A program made the translations under genes and the position numbers. From NCBI RefSeq assembly GCF_024639685.1, contig NZ_JAHEHX010000003.1, forward strand, positions 248,001 through 312,000: 64,000 nucleotides of DNA, read 5' to 3'. Position 1 is the first letter of the stretch. Each line of letters starts with the position of its first letter. Shown here one piece after another: positions 49,673-58,593 of the stretch. The notes below the pieces were generated by a model. It saw nothing but the letters and a program-made list of their open reading frames with translations, was not told the origin of the DNA and ran no database searches. The DNA is from Polaribacter sp. (GTDB taxonomy: Bacteria; Bacteroidota; Bacteroidia; Flavobacteriales; Flavobacteriaceae).

Positions 49673-52540
49673 ATGATGTTAAAAAAACAAACGCTATTCT
49701 CTCTTTTTGTAATCTCAATTCTTTGTTTTTCTTGCAAACAAGTTTCTACATCAAGAGTATCAATGTCTTTTGAGAAATTATTGGTAAACACAAAACCTAA
49801 CCCAACAGCAATAGAAAATAAACAACCATTGTTTTCATGGGTAATTACTGCTGATGGTTTTAACAAATCGCAATCTGCATATCAAATTTTAGTAGCTTCT
49901 ACAGAAAATAAACTAAATGAAAATGATGCAGATATTTGGAATTCTGAAAAAGTAGAAAGTGATAAGTCTACCTTTGTAAAATACGAAGGAAAGGATTTAA
50001 AAGCGATGCAATCCTATTTCTGGAAAGTAAAAATTTGGGATGAAAAAGGAACTTCTTCTTCTTGGTCTGACGTTCAAGAATTTCAAATGGGTTTGATGAA
50101 AAAAGAAAATTGGGGCGATTCTAAATGGATTACCCTAAATAAAGATACCAGAACTTCTCCATATCAATTTAGAGATTACAAAACAGGTAGAATGGGAAAC
50201 CAACCTGCAAAAAAAGTAAATGGTTTTCCTGCAAGTTATTTTAGAAACGAATTAGAAATCGATAAAAAAATTGAAGATGCGCAAGTATATGTTTGTGGAT
50301 TGGGATATTATGAGTTGTATTTAAATGGAGAAAAAGTGGGTGATCACGTTTTAGATCCTGCACCTTCAAATTATGATAAGCAAGCCTATTATGTGAATTA
50401 TGATATTACCGAACAATTAAAATCTGGTAAAAATGCCTTTGGAATTATAGTAGGAAATGGATTTTACGGACAAAATATTTCTTGGAGCCGAGATCCAGAA
50501 TCAAATAAAAAAGGGGTGTCTTACGGTCCGCCAACCGTACGTTGTTTGGTAAAATTAAATTATACTGACGGTACATCAGCAGATTTTTACACGGATAAAA
50601 ACTGGAAAGAGTCTACAGGGCCAATAGTATTCAATAATATTTATGGAGGTGATACCTATGATGCTCGTCACGAAATTGGAAAATGGAACACAGTTGGTTA
50701 CAATGATACTAAATGGGGTAATGTAAAAGTAACATCTCCGAAAATTAAAAAAATAAGTGCGAGTCAAATTCCACCAATTAAAAAATTAAAAGAATTAGAA
50801 CCTCAAAGAGTATTTAAATGCGCTGATGGAGAATGGATTGTAGATTTTGGACAAAATATTGCAGGTTGGGTAAAATTAAACGTTGAAGAGAAAAAAGGAC
50901 AATTAATTGATGTAATTACAACAGAGGCTTTATTAACAAAAGGAAAAGATATTTTTAAAGGTTCAACTGGTGGTGGAGCAAATGGAATGACCCAGATTTA
51001 CAAATACATTTGTAAAGGTGAAGGTGTAGAATCTTGGGAACCAAAATTTAGTTATCACGGATTTAGATATGCAAAAATTACTGGAATTTCTAGAAAGCCA
51101 GATGCAGATATGATAAAAGCGGTTTTAGTAGCTACTGATATAAAAGAAACAGGAAGTTTTACATCTTCTGATTCATTATTAAATAAAATGCATAGTATCA
51201 GTAAATGGACAATTGTAGACAATGTACACGGAATTCCAGAAGATTGTCCTCATAGAGAAAAATGTGGCTGGTTAGGAGATGCACACGCATTTTGTGAATA
51301 CGCTTTGTACAATTATGATATGTATGATTTCTATAAAAAATACATGGAAGACATCAAAACTCAAATGAGACCAACAAAAGGGCATAATAATCCTGAATTG
51401 AAATTTAAAGTTCCTACTATGATTGCTCCAGGAAAAAGAACATCTACCTACGCAAAAATAGATTGGGGTGTTGCAACAATGTATTTACCTTGGTACAATT
51501 ACAAGTTTTATGGTGATGATGAAATCGTGAAAGATTATTACGAACCAATGAAAGGTTTAACCGATTTTTACTTGAATTTTAAAGGTGAAAACGGAATTAT
51601 GCAAAATGGAATGGGAGATTGGTGTCCACCACTTTGGGATAGAAGAAGAAATCCAAGTGCTATGGAATGTGATCCAATTATTTCTGCTAATGCTTATTTT
51701 TATGATGTTTTAGTAGCTATGGAAACCTTTGCTAAAATGAATAAAGATGTGTCTTATGAAGCGAAGATGAAACAAGAAAAAGCAGCATTGTTAAAAGCGT
51801 TCAATAAAGAGTTTTTAGTGGATATTCTGAACACAAAGCACAAATGGTATCAAAGTCAAACTGCAACAGTACAAGCTTTACAATTTGGTATGGTGCCCAA
51901 AGACGAAATAGAAACCGTTGTAAATGGTTTGGTACACAATATAGTTGAGGTTAAAGGAGGTCATCATTCTACAGGAATTCACGGAAACAGATATATTTAC
52001 ACGGTTTTAAGTGAAAATGGACACGCAGATTTGGCACATCAAATTTTAACAACGCCAGATTTTCCAAGTCAAACCTATGTAATGAATTCAGGATTTACTA
52101 CGTGGCCAGAACGTCAATTTATTTGGGAAGAAATGGAGGGGCCAACAAACTCTTTAAATCATCCAATGCATAGCGGTTTCTCCGCCTATTTCTTTGAGTC
52201 TTTAGGAGGAATTAAATCTACAATAGAAAATTCAGGTTATAAGGTCTTTACAGTAAATCCAGAGTTTTCAAAAGAAATAATATCCACATCAGTAAGTGTG
52301 CCAACTCCTTATGGAGATATTAAAAACGATTGGACGTTAAAAAAGAATGTATTATCGATGAATTTGAAAGTGCCTTTTAATACCAAAGCAAAAGTGCTTT
52401 TGACTAAAAATGAATTGAAATCAATCCAAATAAATGGAGAATCTTTTAATCAGTTTAAAAAGAAAAATAAAGTTGAGATTAATAAAGACTCAATTGTAAT
52501 AGGTTCAGGAAATTATAATATAGAATATGTTAAATTCTAA
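49673..52540 (+). CDS. GH78 alpha-L-rhamnosidase, lipoprotein
   Basis: A 955-residue lipoprotein (Cys21, LCFSC). It has the complete GH78 layout: an N-terminal beta-sandwich ([21 protein letters not shown]), a second carbohydrate-binding-like domain (YVCGLGYYELYLNGEKVGDH), and a connecting domain (VDFGQNIAGWVKL). The (alpha/alpha)6 catalytic barrel carries the signature IPEDCPHREKCGWLGDA at 521-537; Glu529 is the likely general acid. The C-terminal sandwich closes the protein. The normal length shows it is complete. It lies 49 bases after the GH39-like gene and is probably cotranscribed with it. It should release unsulfated alpha-L-rhamnose from oligosaccharides in the periplasm or at the surface. 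Confidence 0.93.
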   Translation: MMLKKQTLFSLFVISILCFSCKQVSTSRVSMSFEKLLVNTKPNPTAIENKQPLFSWVITADGFNKSQSAYQILVASTENKLNENDADIWNSEKVESDKSTFVKYEGKDLKAMQSYFWKVKIWDEKGTSSSWSDVQEFQMGLMKKENWGDSKWITLNKDTRTSPYQFRDYKTGRMGNQPAKKVNGFPASYFRNELEIDKKIEDAQVYVCGLGYYELYLNGEKVGDHVLDPAPSNYDKQAYYVNYDITEQLKSGKNAFGIIVGNGFYGQNISWSRDPESNKKGVSYGPPTVRCLVKLNYTDGTSADFYTDKNWKESTGPIVFNNIYGGDTYDARHEIGKWNTVGYNDTKWGNVKVTSPKIKKISASQIPPIKKLKELEPQRVFKCADGEWIVDFGQNIAGWVKLNVEEKKGQLIDVITTEALLTKGKDIFKGSTGGGANGMTQIYKYICKGEGVESWEPKFSYHGFRYAKITGISRKPDADMIKAVLVATDIKETGSFTSSDSLLNKMHSISKWTIVDNVHGIPEDCPHREKCGWLGDAHAFCEYALYNYDMYDFYKKYMEDIKTQMRPTKGHNNPELKFKVPTMIAPGKRTSTYAKIDWGVATMYLPWYNYKFYGDDEIVKDYYEPMKGLTDFYLNFKGENGIMQNGMGDWCPPLWDRRRNPSAMECDPIISANAYFYDVLVAMETFAKMNKDVSYEAKMKQEKAALLKAFNKEFLVDILNTKHKWYQSQTATVQALQFGMVPKDEIETVVNGLVHNIVEVKGGHHSTGIHGNRYIYTVLSENGHADLAHQILTTPDFPSQTYVMNSGFTTWPERQFIWEEMEGPTNSLNHPMHSGFSAYFFESLGGIKSTIENSGYKVFTVNPEFSKEIISTSVSVPTPYGDIKNDWTLKKNVLSMNLKVPFNTKAKVLLTKNELKSIQINGESFNQFKKKNKVEINKDSIVIGSGNYNIEYVKF

Positions 52541-52546
52541 CAAATA

Positions 52547-52591
52547 CGTTATACAACAGGATGCATCAATTTCTTATATTCTTTAATATTG
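52547..52591 (+). promoter_or_regulatory. Composite CAGGATA operator plus -7 element (binding protein-sulfatase operon)
   Basis: A degenerate upstream box CGTTATA (52547-52553) and CAGGATG (52557-52563) are followed after exactly 20 bases by TAATATTG (52584-52591; 7 of 8). The ATG is 25 bases on. Only the downstream box is well kept. Confidence 0.75.
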
Positions 52592-52616
52592 TTATCTACA
52601 ATTATAAACATTAAAA

Positions 52617-53618
52617 ATGAAAAATAAATACTTAATTCTTCTTGTAAGTTTAATAGTTTCTGTTCAATCATTTGCTCAAACAGCAACTTGTGATGGTTCA
52701 CTTCCTTTTGAAGAAAAAGACGGTATATTAACAATAGAAATGGAATCTGGTATTTTACCTTCTGGTTCAGACTGGAAAACTGGTAGTGAAGACGATCCTA
52801 ATTTATCAGGAGCTACCATAAATTATATATATTGGGATGGGGCACAGTCTTTCAGTTCTTTAACAGGAACTTCAATAACGTACAATATAAAAATCAATAA
52901 TCCTGGTACATACAGACTTGCATGGCGTGGACGAATTGGTGCTGGTGATTCTGGAGGAGAACATAATGATGCTTGGCTTAAAATAGAAGCTGATGACTTT
53001 TATGCAACAAGTCAAAATAGTTCAACTGCTACACCTGCACTAGAACCAAAACCAGATTGTACTAGTAATCCAGATAGAGATTGTCCTGAAGGTTCAAGTA
53101 CTAATGGTTTTTTTAAGGCCTTTATGAATAGACATCCGATAAATAAACCTGTTGAAGAACGTTGGGGTTTTGTAACGAATACGAATGATGGTAATTCTTT
53201 TAGATTTATTTGGGCAACTTTTGATACACCTGGTAATTATTCTATAATTGTTGATGCAAGATCAAGTTTCTTTTTTATGGACAAAATGGTGTTACGTAGA
53301 ACTAGTGTTTCTGACAGTGTAGCCTTCAATTTAAATAATCCAGAATCTACTTGTTATGATGCTTCATTATCCTTAAGTAATTTAAATAAAGATGAACTAA
53401 AAATTCACCCTAATCCAACAAATGGAAAAATAGAAATTAGAAATATTCCAGACAATGCAAACCTTATTATTTCTAACATTTTTGGAGCAACTGTAAAAAA
53501 AGTAAAGAATAAAAAATCGACAGAAATTATTGATATCTCTAATCTAAAAGCGGGTGTTTATTTTATATCAAATATGGAGAGAAAAAATTATTTCTTCAAA
53601 AAAATTATAAAAATATAA
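52617..53618 (+). CDS. T9SS-secreted carbohydrate-binding-like protein without a catalytic domain
   Basis: A 333-residue secreted protein with a signal peptide to SFAQ. Residues about 35-230 look like one galactose-binding or malectin-type beta-sandwich, with TIEMESGILPSGSDWK, GTYRLAWRGRIGAGDSGGEHN, RWGFVTNTNDG and GNYSIIVDARSSFFFMDKM. The last 75 residues are a T9SS sorting domain (KIHPNPTNGKIEI). I see no catalytic domain. It probably binds ulvan or sulfated fragments at the cell surface. It leads an operon in which a sulfatase follows directly (its TAA abuts the next gene's TTG start) and then a DUF1080 protein, so it may present substrate to them. The exact domain family was not identified. 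Confidence 0.65.
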   Translation: MKNKYLILLVSLIVSVQSFAQTATCDGSLPFEEKDGILTIEMESGILPSGSDWKTGSEDDPNLSGATINYIYWDGAQSFSSLTGTSITYNIKINNPGTYRLAWRGRIGAGDSGGEHNDAWLKIEADDFYATSQNSSTATPALEPKPDCTSNPDRDCPEGSSTNGFFKAFMNRHPINKPVEERWGFVTNTNDGNSFRFIWATFDTPGNYSIIVDARSSFFFMDKMVLRRTSVSDSVAFNLNNPESTCYDASLSLSNLNKDELKIHPNPTNGKIEIRNIPDNANLIISNIFGATVKKVKNKKSTEIIDISNLKAGVYFISNMERKNYFFKKIIKI

Positions 53619-55205
53619 TTGTTTAAGGCGTATAAAAGTTTTCTAATTCTGACTGCTATTTTTCTTTTTAACTGCAAAAAGGAACAAAAAAATTATTACA
53701 AAAAACCTAATATTTTATTCATTCTTGTTGATGATTTAGGTTATCATGATTTAGGTGTAACAGGAAGCAAATTTTACGAAACCCCAAATATAGATCAACT
53801 CGCCAATCAAAGTACAAAATTCACACAAGGTTATGCTGCTAGTAGAGTTTGTAGTCCTTCAAGAGCTAGTATTATGACTGGTAAATTTACAGCACGTCAT
53901 GGAATTACGGATTGGATTGGAGCAAAAGCAGGAGAAGATTGGAGAAAGAGAAATCGCTTTGATAAAATGCTACCTTCAAATTATATTCAAGCTTTGCCAA
54001 AACAAGATGTTACTATTGCAGAAGCTTTTAAAACAGCTGGTTACAAAACTTTTTTTGCAGGAAAATGGCATTTAGGTAATGAAGGTTCTTACCCAAAAAA
54101 TCACGGATTTGACATAAATAAAGGAGGTTTTCATAGAGGAGGTCCTTCAGGAGGATTTTTTTCACCTTTTAAAAACCCTAAATTAAAAGAAAAGGAAAAA
54201 GGGGAAAACTTGACCATTCGTTTGGCAAAAGAAACAGCAAACTTTATAACCTATCATAAAGATTCAACTTTTTTTGCTTTTTTATCTTTTTATGCAGTTC
54301 ATGCTCCAATTCAAACTACGGAAACCAAATGGAATAAATACAGAGATAAAGCCGACAGTTTAGGAATTGTAAAATCGGGCTATAAAATGGAACGTGTTCT
54401 GCCAATTCGTCAAGTACAAGATAATCCAATTTATGGAGGCTTAATAGAAACGATGGATGAAGCAGTTGGTATTGTTTTAAAAGCGTTAAAACAAAATAAT
54501 TTAGATAAAAATACGATTATTGTTTTTACTTCGGATAATGGAGGTGTAGCTTCTGGAGATAATTATTCAACAAGTAATTTGCCACTAAGAGGAGGTAAAG
54601 GATATCAATGGGAAGGTGGTATCAAAACGCCTTATTTTATTAAAGTCCCTTGGTATAATCAAAAAGGAACAGCAACAAACTTTCCTGTTGTTCAGACAGA
54701 TTTGTATCCAACTTTGTTAGATTTATCAAATATTTCTTTACAACCAAAACAACATAGAGATGGTATTAGTTTAAAACCAATTTTAGAAGGAAAAGAAATC
54801 AATATAGAAAGACCTCTGTATTGGCATTACCCACATTATGGCAATCAGGGTGGAGAACCATCTTCTATCATACAACAAAATGGTTGGAAGTTAATTCATT
54901 ATTGGGAAGATGATCGTCAAGAATTATTCAAGTTGCCAACCACAGAAAAAGAAGAATTAAATCTTGTTAAAAAACATCCAAAACTGGCTAAGAAATTAAG
55001 CAGTCAACTATTAACTTGGTTAAAAGAAGTGGGTGCAAAATACCCTGAAAAAGATGTTTTATTTGATGAAAATAAAAGAAAAACAAGATTAGAAAATATC
55101 AAAAATCAAAAATTGCAATCTTTAGAGAAAAACAGACTAGAAGTATTGTCTAAAGATTTTAAACCCAACGCAAATTGGTGGAAAAGTAAACTTACTAAAG
55201 ACTAA
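53619..55205 (+). CDS. S1 family sulfatase, lipoprotein, TTG start
   Basis: A 528-residue sulfatase. The only start that keeps the lipoprotein signal (FLILTAIFLFNC, Cys19) is the TTG at 53619, which directly follows the previous gene's TAA. Tight coupling is implied. The active-site motif is VCSPSRASIMTG with Cys78 for formylglycine. LFILVDDLGYHDLG supplies metal ligands, and FAGKWHLGN and FTSDNGG are classic S1 segments. The end follows the family pattern (LFKLPTTEKEELN) with a basic helical tail. The overall pattern is of the general arylsulfatase A type. It is likely to desulfate ulvan oligosaccharides at the outer membrane or in the periplasm. A DUF1080 lipoprotein follows 3 bases later. 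Confidence 0.9.
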   Translation: MFKAYKSFLILTAIFLFNCKKEQKNYYKKPNILFILVDDLGYHDLGVTGSKFYETPNIDQLANQSTKFTQGYAASRVCSPSRASIMTGKFTARHGITDWIGAKAGEDWRKRNRFDKMLPSNYIQALPKQDVTIAEAFKTAGYKTFFAGKWHLGNEGSYPKNHGFDINKGGFHRGGPSGGFFSPFKNPKLKEKEKGENLTIRLAKETANFITYHKDSTFFAFLSFYAVHAPIQTTETKWNKYRDKADSLGIVKSGYKMERVLPIRQVQDNPIYGGLIETMDEAVGIVLKALKQNNLDKNTIIVFTSDNGGVASGDNYSTSNLPLRGGKGYQWEGGIKTPYFIKVPWYNQKGTATNFPVVQTDLYPTLLDLSNISLQPKQHRDGISLKPILEGKEINIERPLYWHYPHYGNQGGEPSSIIQQNGWKLIHYWEDDRQELFKLPTTEKEELNLVKKHPKLAKKLSSQLLTWLKEVGAKYPEKDVLFDENKRKTRLENIKNQKLQSLEKNRLEVLSKDFKPNANWWKSKLTKD

Positions 55206-55208
55206 AAA

Positions 55209-55961
55209 ATGAAACAAATAATTTACATTACAATATTGAGTATTAACTTTTGTTTTCTTTCTTGCCAAGACAACAAAAAGAAAGAGTTTTACTCTATTTT
55301 TAATGGCAAAAATTTAGAAGGATGGAATGGTGATAAGACCTATTGGTCTGTAAAAGATGGAATTTTAATTGGTGAAGTAACTCCAGAAACTATTTTAAAA
55401 AGAAACTCTTTTGTTATTTATGAAAAAGAACAGCCAGAAAACTTCGAGTTAAAATTAGAATATAGAATTTCAACGTCAGGAAATAGTGGTGTAAATTATA
55501 GGAGTGAAAAGATTAAAAATAAACCTTTTTCTTTAAGAGGTTATCAATCTGATATTGATGGGAAAAATAAATATACAGGCCAAAATTACGAAGAGAAAAA
55601 GCGAACTACTTTAGCATATATTGGTGAGAAAGTGATAATTAAAGAAATGCAAGATTCCATACCTTTATCAAATATTAGAAAGAATGTAAAAAGAAATTGC
55701 TGGCAAACAAGAGATATTGTTGCTTCTCTAGGAGATAAAAAGGAGCTAAAAGCTACCGTTAAAAATAACGATTGGAATACAATGCACATTATTGCAAATG
55801 GCAACCATATGCAACATTTTGTAAATGGCGTTTTAATGAGCGATGTTATTGATTTAGATACTCAAAACAGAAGTGAGAAAGGCTTTATTGGTGTCCAAGT
55901 GCATGTTGGACCACCTATGAAAATCGAATATAAAAATATCAGATTAAGACATTTAAATTAG
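55209..55961 (+). CDS. Single-domain DUF1080 lipoprotein
   Basis: A 250-residue lipoprotein (Cys19, FCFLSC) consisting of one DUF1080 jelly-roll domain: FYSIFNGKNLEGWNGD, LKLEYRISTSGNSGVNYRS and WNTMHIIANGNHMQHFVNG. The family has been linked to hydrolysis or elimination of 3-keto-glycosides. It lies 3 bases after a sulfatase, so both products are made together. This may mean that a desulfated sugar is its substrate. No Gfo/Idh oxidoreductase is in this operon, but two exported ones are at 31655-34195. The family is sure; the reaction is inferred. Confidence 0.82.
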   Translation: MKQIIYITILSINFCFLSCQDNKKKEFYSIFNGKNLEGWNGDKTYWSVKDGILIGEVTPETILKRNSFVIYEKEQPENFELKLEYRISTSGNSGVNYRSEKIKNKPFSLRGYQSDIDGKNKYTGQNYEEKKRTTLAYIGEKVIIKEMQDSIPLSNIRKNVKRNCWQTRDIVASLGDKKELKATVKNNDWNTMHIIANGNHMQHFVNGVLMSDVIDLDTQNRSEKGFIGVQVHVGPPMKIEYKNIRLRHLN

Positions 55962-56388
55962 AAAAGTTTATTTTTCTTATTTTTTGGATCTCCTGGTTTT
56001 TCAAGATTTCCATTAATATAATTTAATAGAATGTTTTAACATATTCAACTATACCTTGTGATAAACTTTTATTAACATTTGTAACACTAATCCTATATAA
56101 AACTATACTAGATTTAGAACAATCCTACTTTCCTTTTTTGGGATTTTCACATCTTGAATTTAAAAATATAGAGTTTGTTAACATTTGAAAAAAATGCCAG
56201 TATTATAAATTGGAGGAGGGTAGTTAATTGCTTTTACAAATTTGTTTTTTTCAAAGCTAATATAATAACATCATATTCACTAGCTTCAATAATCTAAACA
56301 TCTTTTTTTTTAATTGAATCGTTGAAACAAACTAAATATTAAAATTACAGAGTTTAAAAACAAAGTAACCAATGCTAACCTTAGATTT
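55962..56388. other. Intergenic stretch without a recognisable gene
   Basis: About 430 AT-rich bases between the DUF1080 gene and the next operator. All frames are closed by frequent stops. I see no convincing terminator, RNA gene or protein remnant here, although the unusual length could hide an eroded gene. Confidence 0.5.
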
Positions 56389-56433
56389 CATAACAGTACA
56401 GGATTCTTTTAAACTTTGTTTAATTTATTTTTG
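56389..56433 (+). promoter_or_regulatory. Composite CAGGATA operator plus perfect -7 box (sulfatase)
   Basis: A degenerate box CATAACA (56389-56395) and CAGGATT (56399-56405) are followed after exactly 20 bases by TATTTTTG (56426-56433), a perfect TAnnTTTG. The ATG lies 31 bases downstream. Confidence 0.78.
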
Positions 56434-56464
56434 AATTACTCCTCAACGAAATTAAATAAAACGT

Positions 56465-58201
56465 ATGAAATTTAAAAGTACATCAATTTTAATAGTGATT
56501 TTCTGTTCTCTTACTTTTTTAATATCCTGTGAAATTCCAAAAAAAGATAACAAACGGGCTAAACCACTTAACATTCTTTGGTTAGTAACAGAAGATATGG
56601 GGCCTTATATTCCACCTTTTGGAGATGAAACAGTTGCCACTCCAAACTTAACAAGATTGGCAAATGAAGGTGTGATTTTTCCTAATTTATATTCTACATC
56701 TGGAGTTTGTGCGCCAAGTAGAGCAGCAATTGCAACAGGTATGTATCCTTCTAGTTTTGGTGCAAATCATATGCGAACAACTTCATACACAGAAGTAACA
56801 GGTTTACCAAAATATGAGGCTATTCCACCACCTGAGGTTAAGATGATTAGCGAATTACTCCGTGAACAAGGTTATTATTGTACCAATAACTACAAAACAG
56901 ATTATCAATTTAAAGCACCTGTAACTGCTTGGGATGAAAGTAGCCCATATGCACATTGGAGAAATAGAGGAGAAAATCAACCCTTTTTTGCTGTAGTAAA
57001 TTTTACAGAAACACACGAGTCTGGTTTATTTGAACCTTATGGTTTTAGAGAAATAGAAACAAGACATTACAAATCTGGAGATAATAATTATAAGTGGAAA
57101 GGATTTGGAAAATCGCACGCAAAAAATAGAATGACTGAGGCTGAAACTCCAGTTCATATTCCAAAAGACACTAAATTTAAGGTGCCTCCTTATTTAGTTG
57201 ACAACGAAGTTACCCAAAGAGATTTGTGGAAAATGTATAATAATATTGCAGAAATGGACAAACAGGTAGGTGCAGTTTTAAAGCAATTAGAAGAAGATGG
57301 ATTGTTAGAAAGTACGATTATTATGTTTTATGGCGATCATGGAGGTCCTTTACCAAGAGAAAAAAGATTAATTTATGATTCTGGTTTAAACACTCCAATG
57401 ATTGTTCGTTTTCCAGAAAAAATAAATGCTGGATCAAAATTTAATCAGTTAGTTAGTTTCGTTGATTTTGCACCAACATTACTTTCATTAATTGGTGAAA
57501 AACCATCAGCATATATGCAAGGTCAAGCTTTTTTAGGAGCATTTCAATCAAAGAAACCACGTGCATATATTCATGCAGCAGCAGACAGATTTGACGGTTT
57601 TACGGATGTAATTAGAGCAGTGAGAAGTCAGGACTTTAAATACATTAGAAATTATAAACCAGAGCAAGGATATTATTTACCAGTTGAATACAGAGAAAAA
57701 ATACCTGCAATGCAAGAATTGTTAAAGTTGAAAAAGCAAGGCAAATTAAACGAGATTCAAAAACAATGGTTTAGAGAAAACAAACCAAAAGAAGAATTAT
57801 TTGATTGTAAAAATGATCCTTTTGAGTTGAATAATCTTGCTGATAATCCAAAATACAGAGACAAGCTAAAAGAGTTACGTTTAGAAATGGACAGTTGGTT
57901 GGCCAAAATTGATGACAATCCTAATTTAGCGGAAGCTGATTTGGTTAAAAAATTGTGGAATAATCAAACCCAAAAACCAATTACTAAAAATCCAGAAGTA
58001 AAATTTATGGATGATAAAGTTGTAATTACTTGTAAAACGAATGGAGCTTCTATTGGTTATAAAACAAACCAAAAAGCTAAAAGTTGGAAAATATATTCAG
58101 AACCTTTTTCTATTTCTAAAGAAAATAAAATTCTTATTAAAGCTCATAGAATAGGTTTTTTACCAACTAAAGATATTAGTATAGAAATTGCTGAAAATTA
58201 A
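56465..58201 (+). CDS. S1 family sulfatase with C-terminal sandwich domain, lipoprotein
   Basis: A 578-residue sulfatase lipoprotein (Cys22, FLISC). The formylglycine site is VCAPSRAAIATG with Cys82. LVTEDMGPYIPPFG, VNFTETHESG and FYGDHGGPLPREKR are metal and substrate segments, resembling heparan-N-sulfatase-like (S1_8) enzymes. ELFDCKNDPFELNNL closes the sulfatase domain. Residues about 515-578 form an extra small beta-domain (KFMDDKVVITC, FSISKENKILIKAHR), similar to the chitobiase C-terminal type. It is transcribed alone from its own operator and ends about 260 bases before a terminator. A desulfation role on ulvan is inferred; the subfamily is a guess from motifs. Confidence 0.88.
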   Translation: MKFKSTSILIVIFCSLTFLISCEIPKKDNKRAKPLNILWLVTEDMGPYIPPFGDETVATPNLTRLANEGVIFPNLYSTSGVCAPSRAAIATGMYPSSFGANHMRTTSYTEVTGLPKYEAIPPPEVKMISELLREQGYYCTNNYKTDYQFKAPVTAWDESSPYAHWRNRGENQPFFAVVNFTETHESGLFEPYGFREIETRHYKSGDNNYKWKGFGKSHAKNRMTEAETPVHIPKDTKFKVPPYLVDNEVTQRDLWKMYNNIAEMDKQVGAVLKQLEEDGLLESTIIMFYGDHGGPLPREKRLIYDSGLNTPMIVRFPEKINAGSKFNQLVSFVDFAPTLLSLIGEKPSAYMQGQAFLGAFQSKKPRAYIHAAADRFDGFTDVIRAVRSQDFKYIRNYKPEQGYYLPVEYREKIPAMQELLKLKKQGKLNEIQKQWFRENKPKEELFDCKNDPFELNNLADNPKYRDKLKELRLEMDSWLAKIDDNPNLAEADLVKKLWNNQTQKPITKNPEVKFMDDKVVITCKTNGASIGYKTNQKAKSWKIYSEPFSISKENKILIKAHRIGFLPTKDISIEIAEN

Positions 58202-58460
58202 TTAACGACAAATACTATTTTAGATTCTAAAAAAAGTACTTCAAGCAGTTAGTGTAAAAAATATTTACTCTATTCATTCTATATGATAAATACAGTAATA
58301 CACTGTATGACTTATAGTCAGTGATTTAGTAAATATGCATTTGATTTTTTATTATTATTAGCAATCTTAAATTATTAAATCCTAATTTATTAAAATCTGA
58401 TCCATCAAACAATGGATATCGTTAAGATTTTATTCTGAATTAAACATTTAATTTACTAGA
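58202..58460. other. AT-rich gap without a recognisable gene
   Basis: The roughly 260 bases between the sulfatase stop and the hairpin at 58461 contain no open frame of note and no recognisable RNA or remnant. They may be a long 3' untranslated region. Confidence 0.5.
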
Positions 58461-58495
58461 AAGCCGAAAGAAATAATTTCTTTCGGCTTTTGTTT
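58461..58495 (+). terminator. Intrinsic terminator
   Basis: A perfect 13-bp stem (AAGCCGAAAGAAA at 58461-58473, TTTCTTTCGGCTT at 58477-58489) with a 3-base loop is followed by a T-rich tract. It separates the sulfatase unit from the next operator. Confidence 0.85.
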
Positions 58496-58535
58496 GTTTA
58501 ATGTACTTGATTTCTAACTTTGAGCTATTGAGAAT

Positions 58536-58580
58536 CAGTACTGCACAGGATACATGTTTTTATAATAAAAATTACATTTA
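58536..58580 (+). promoter_or_regulatory. Composite CAGGATA operator plus -7 element (GH5)
   Basis: CAGTACT at 58536-58542 and CAGGATA at 58546-58552 are followed after exactly 20 bases by TACATTTA (58573-58580; 7 of 8). The start codon is only 13 bases downstream, which implies a very short leader. Confidence 0.82.
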
Positions 58581-58593
58581 ATAAATTTTTTAA

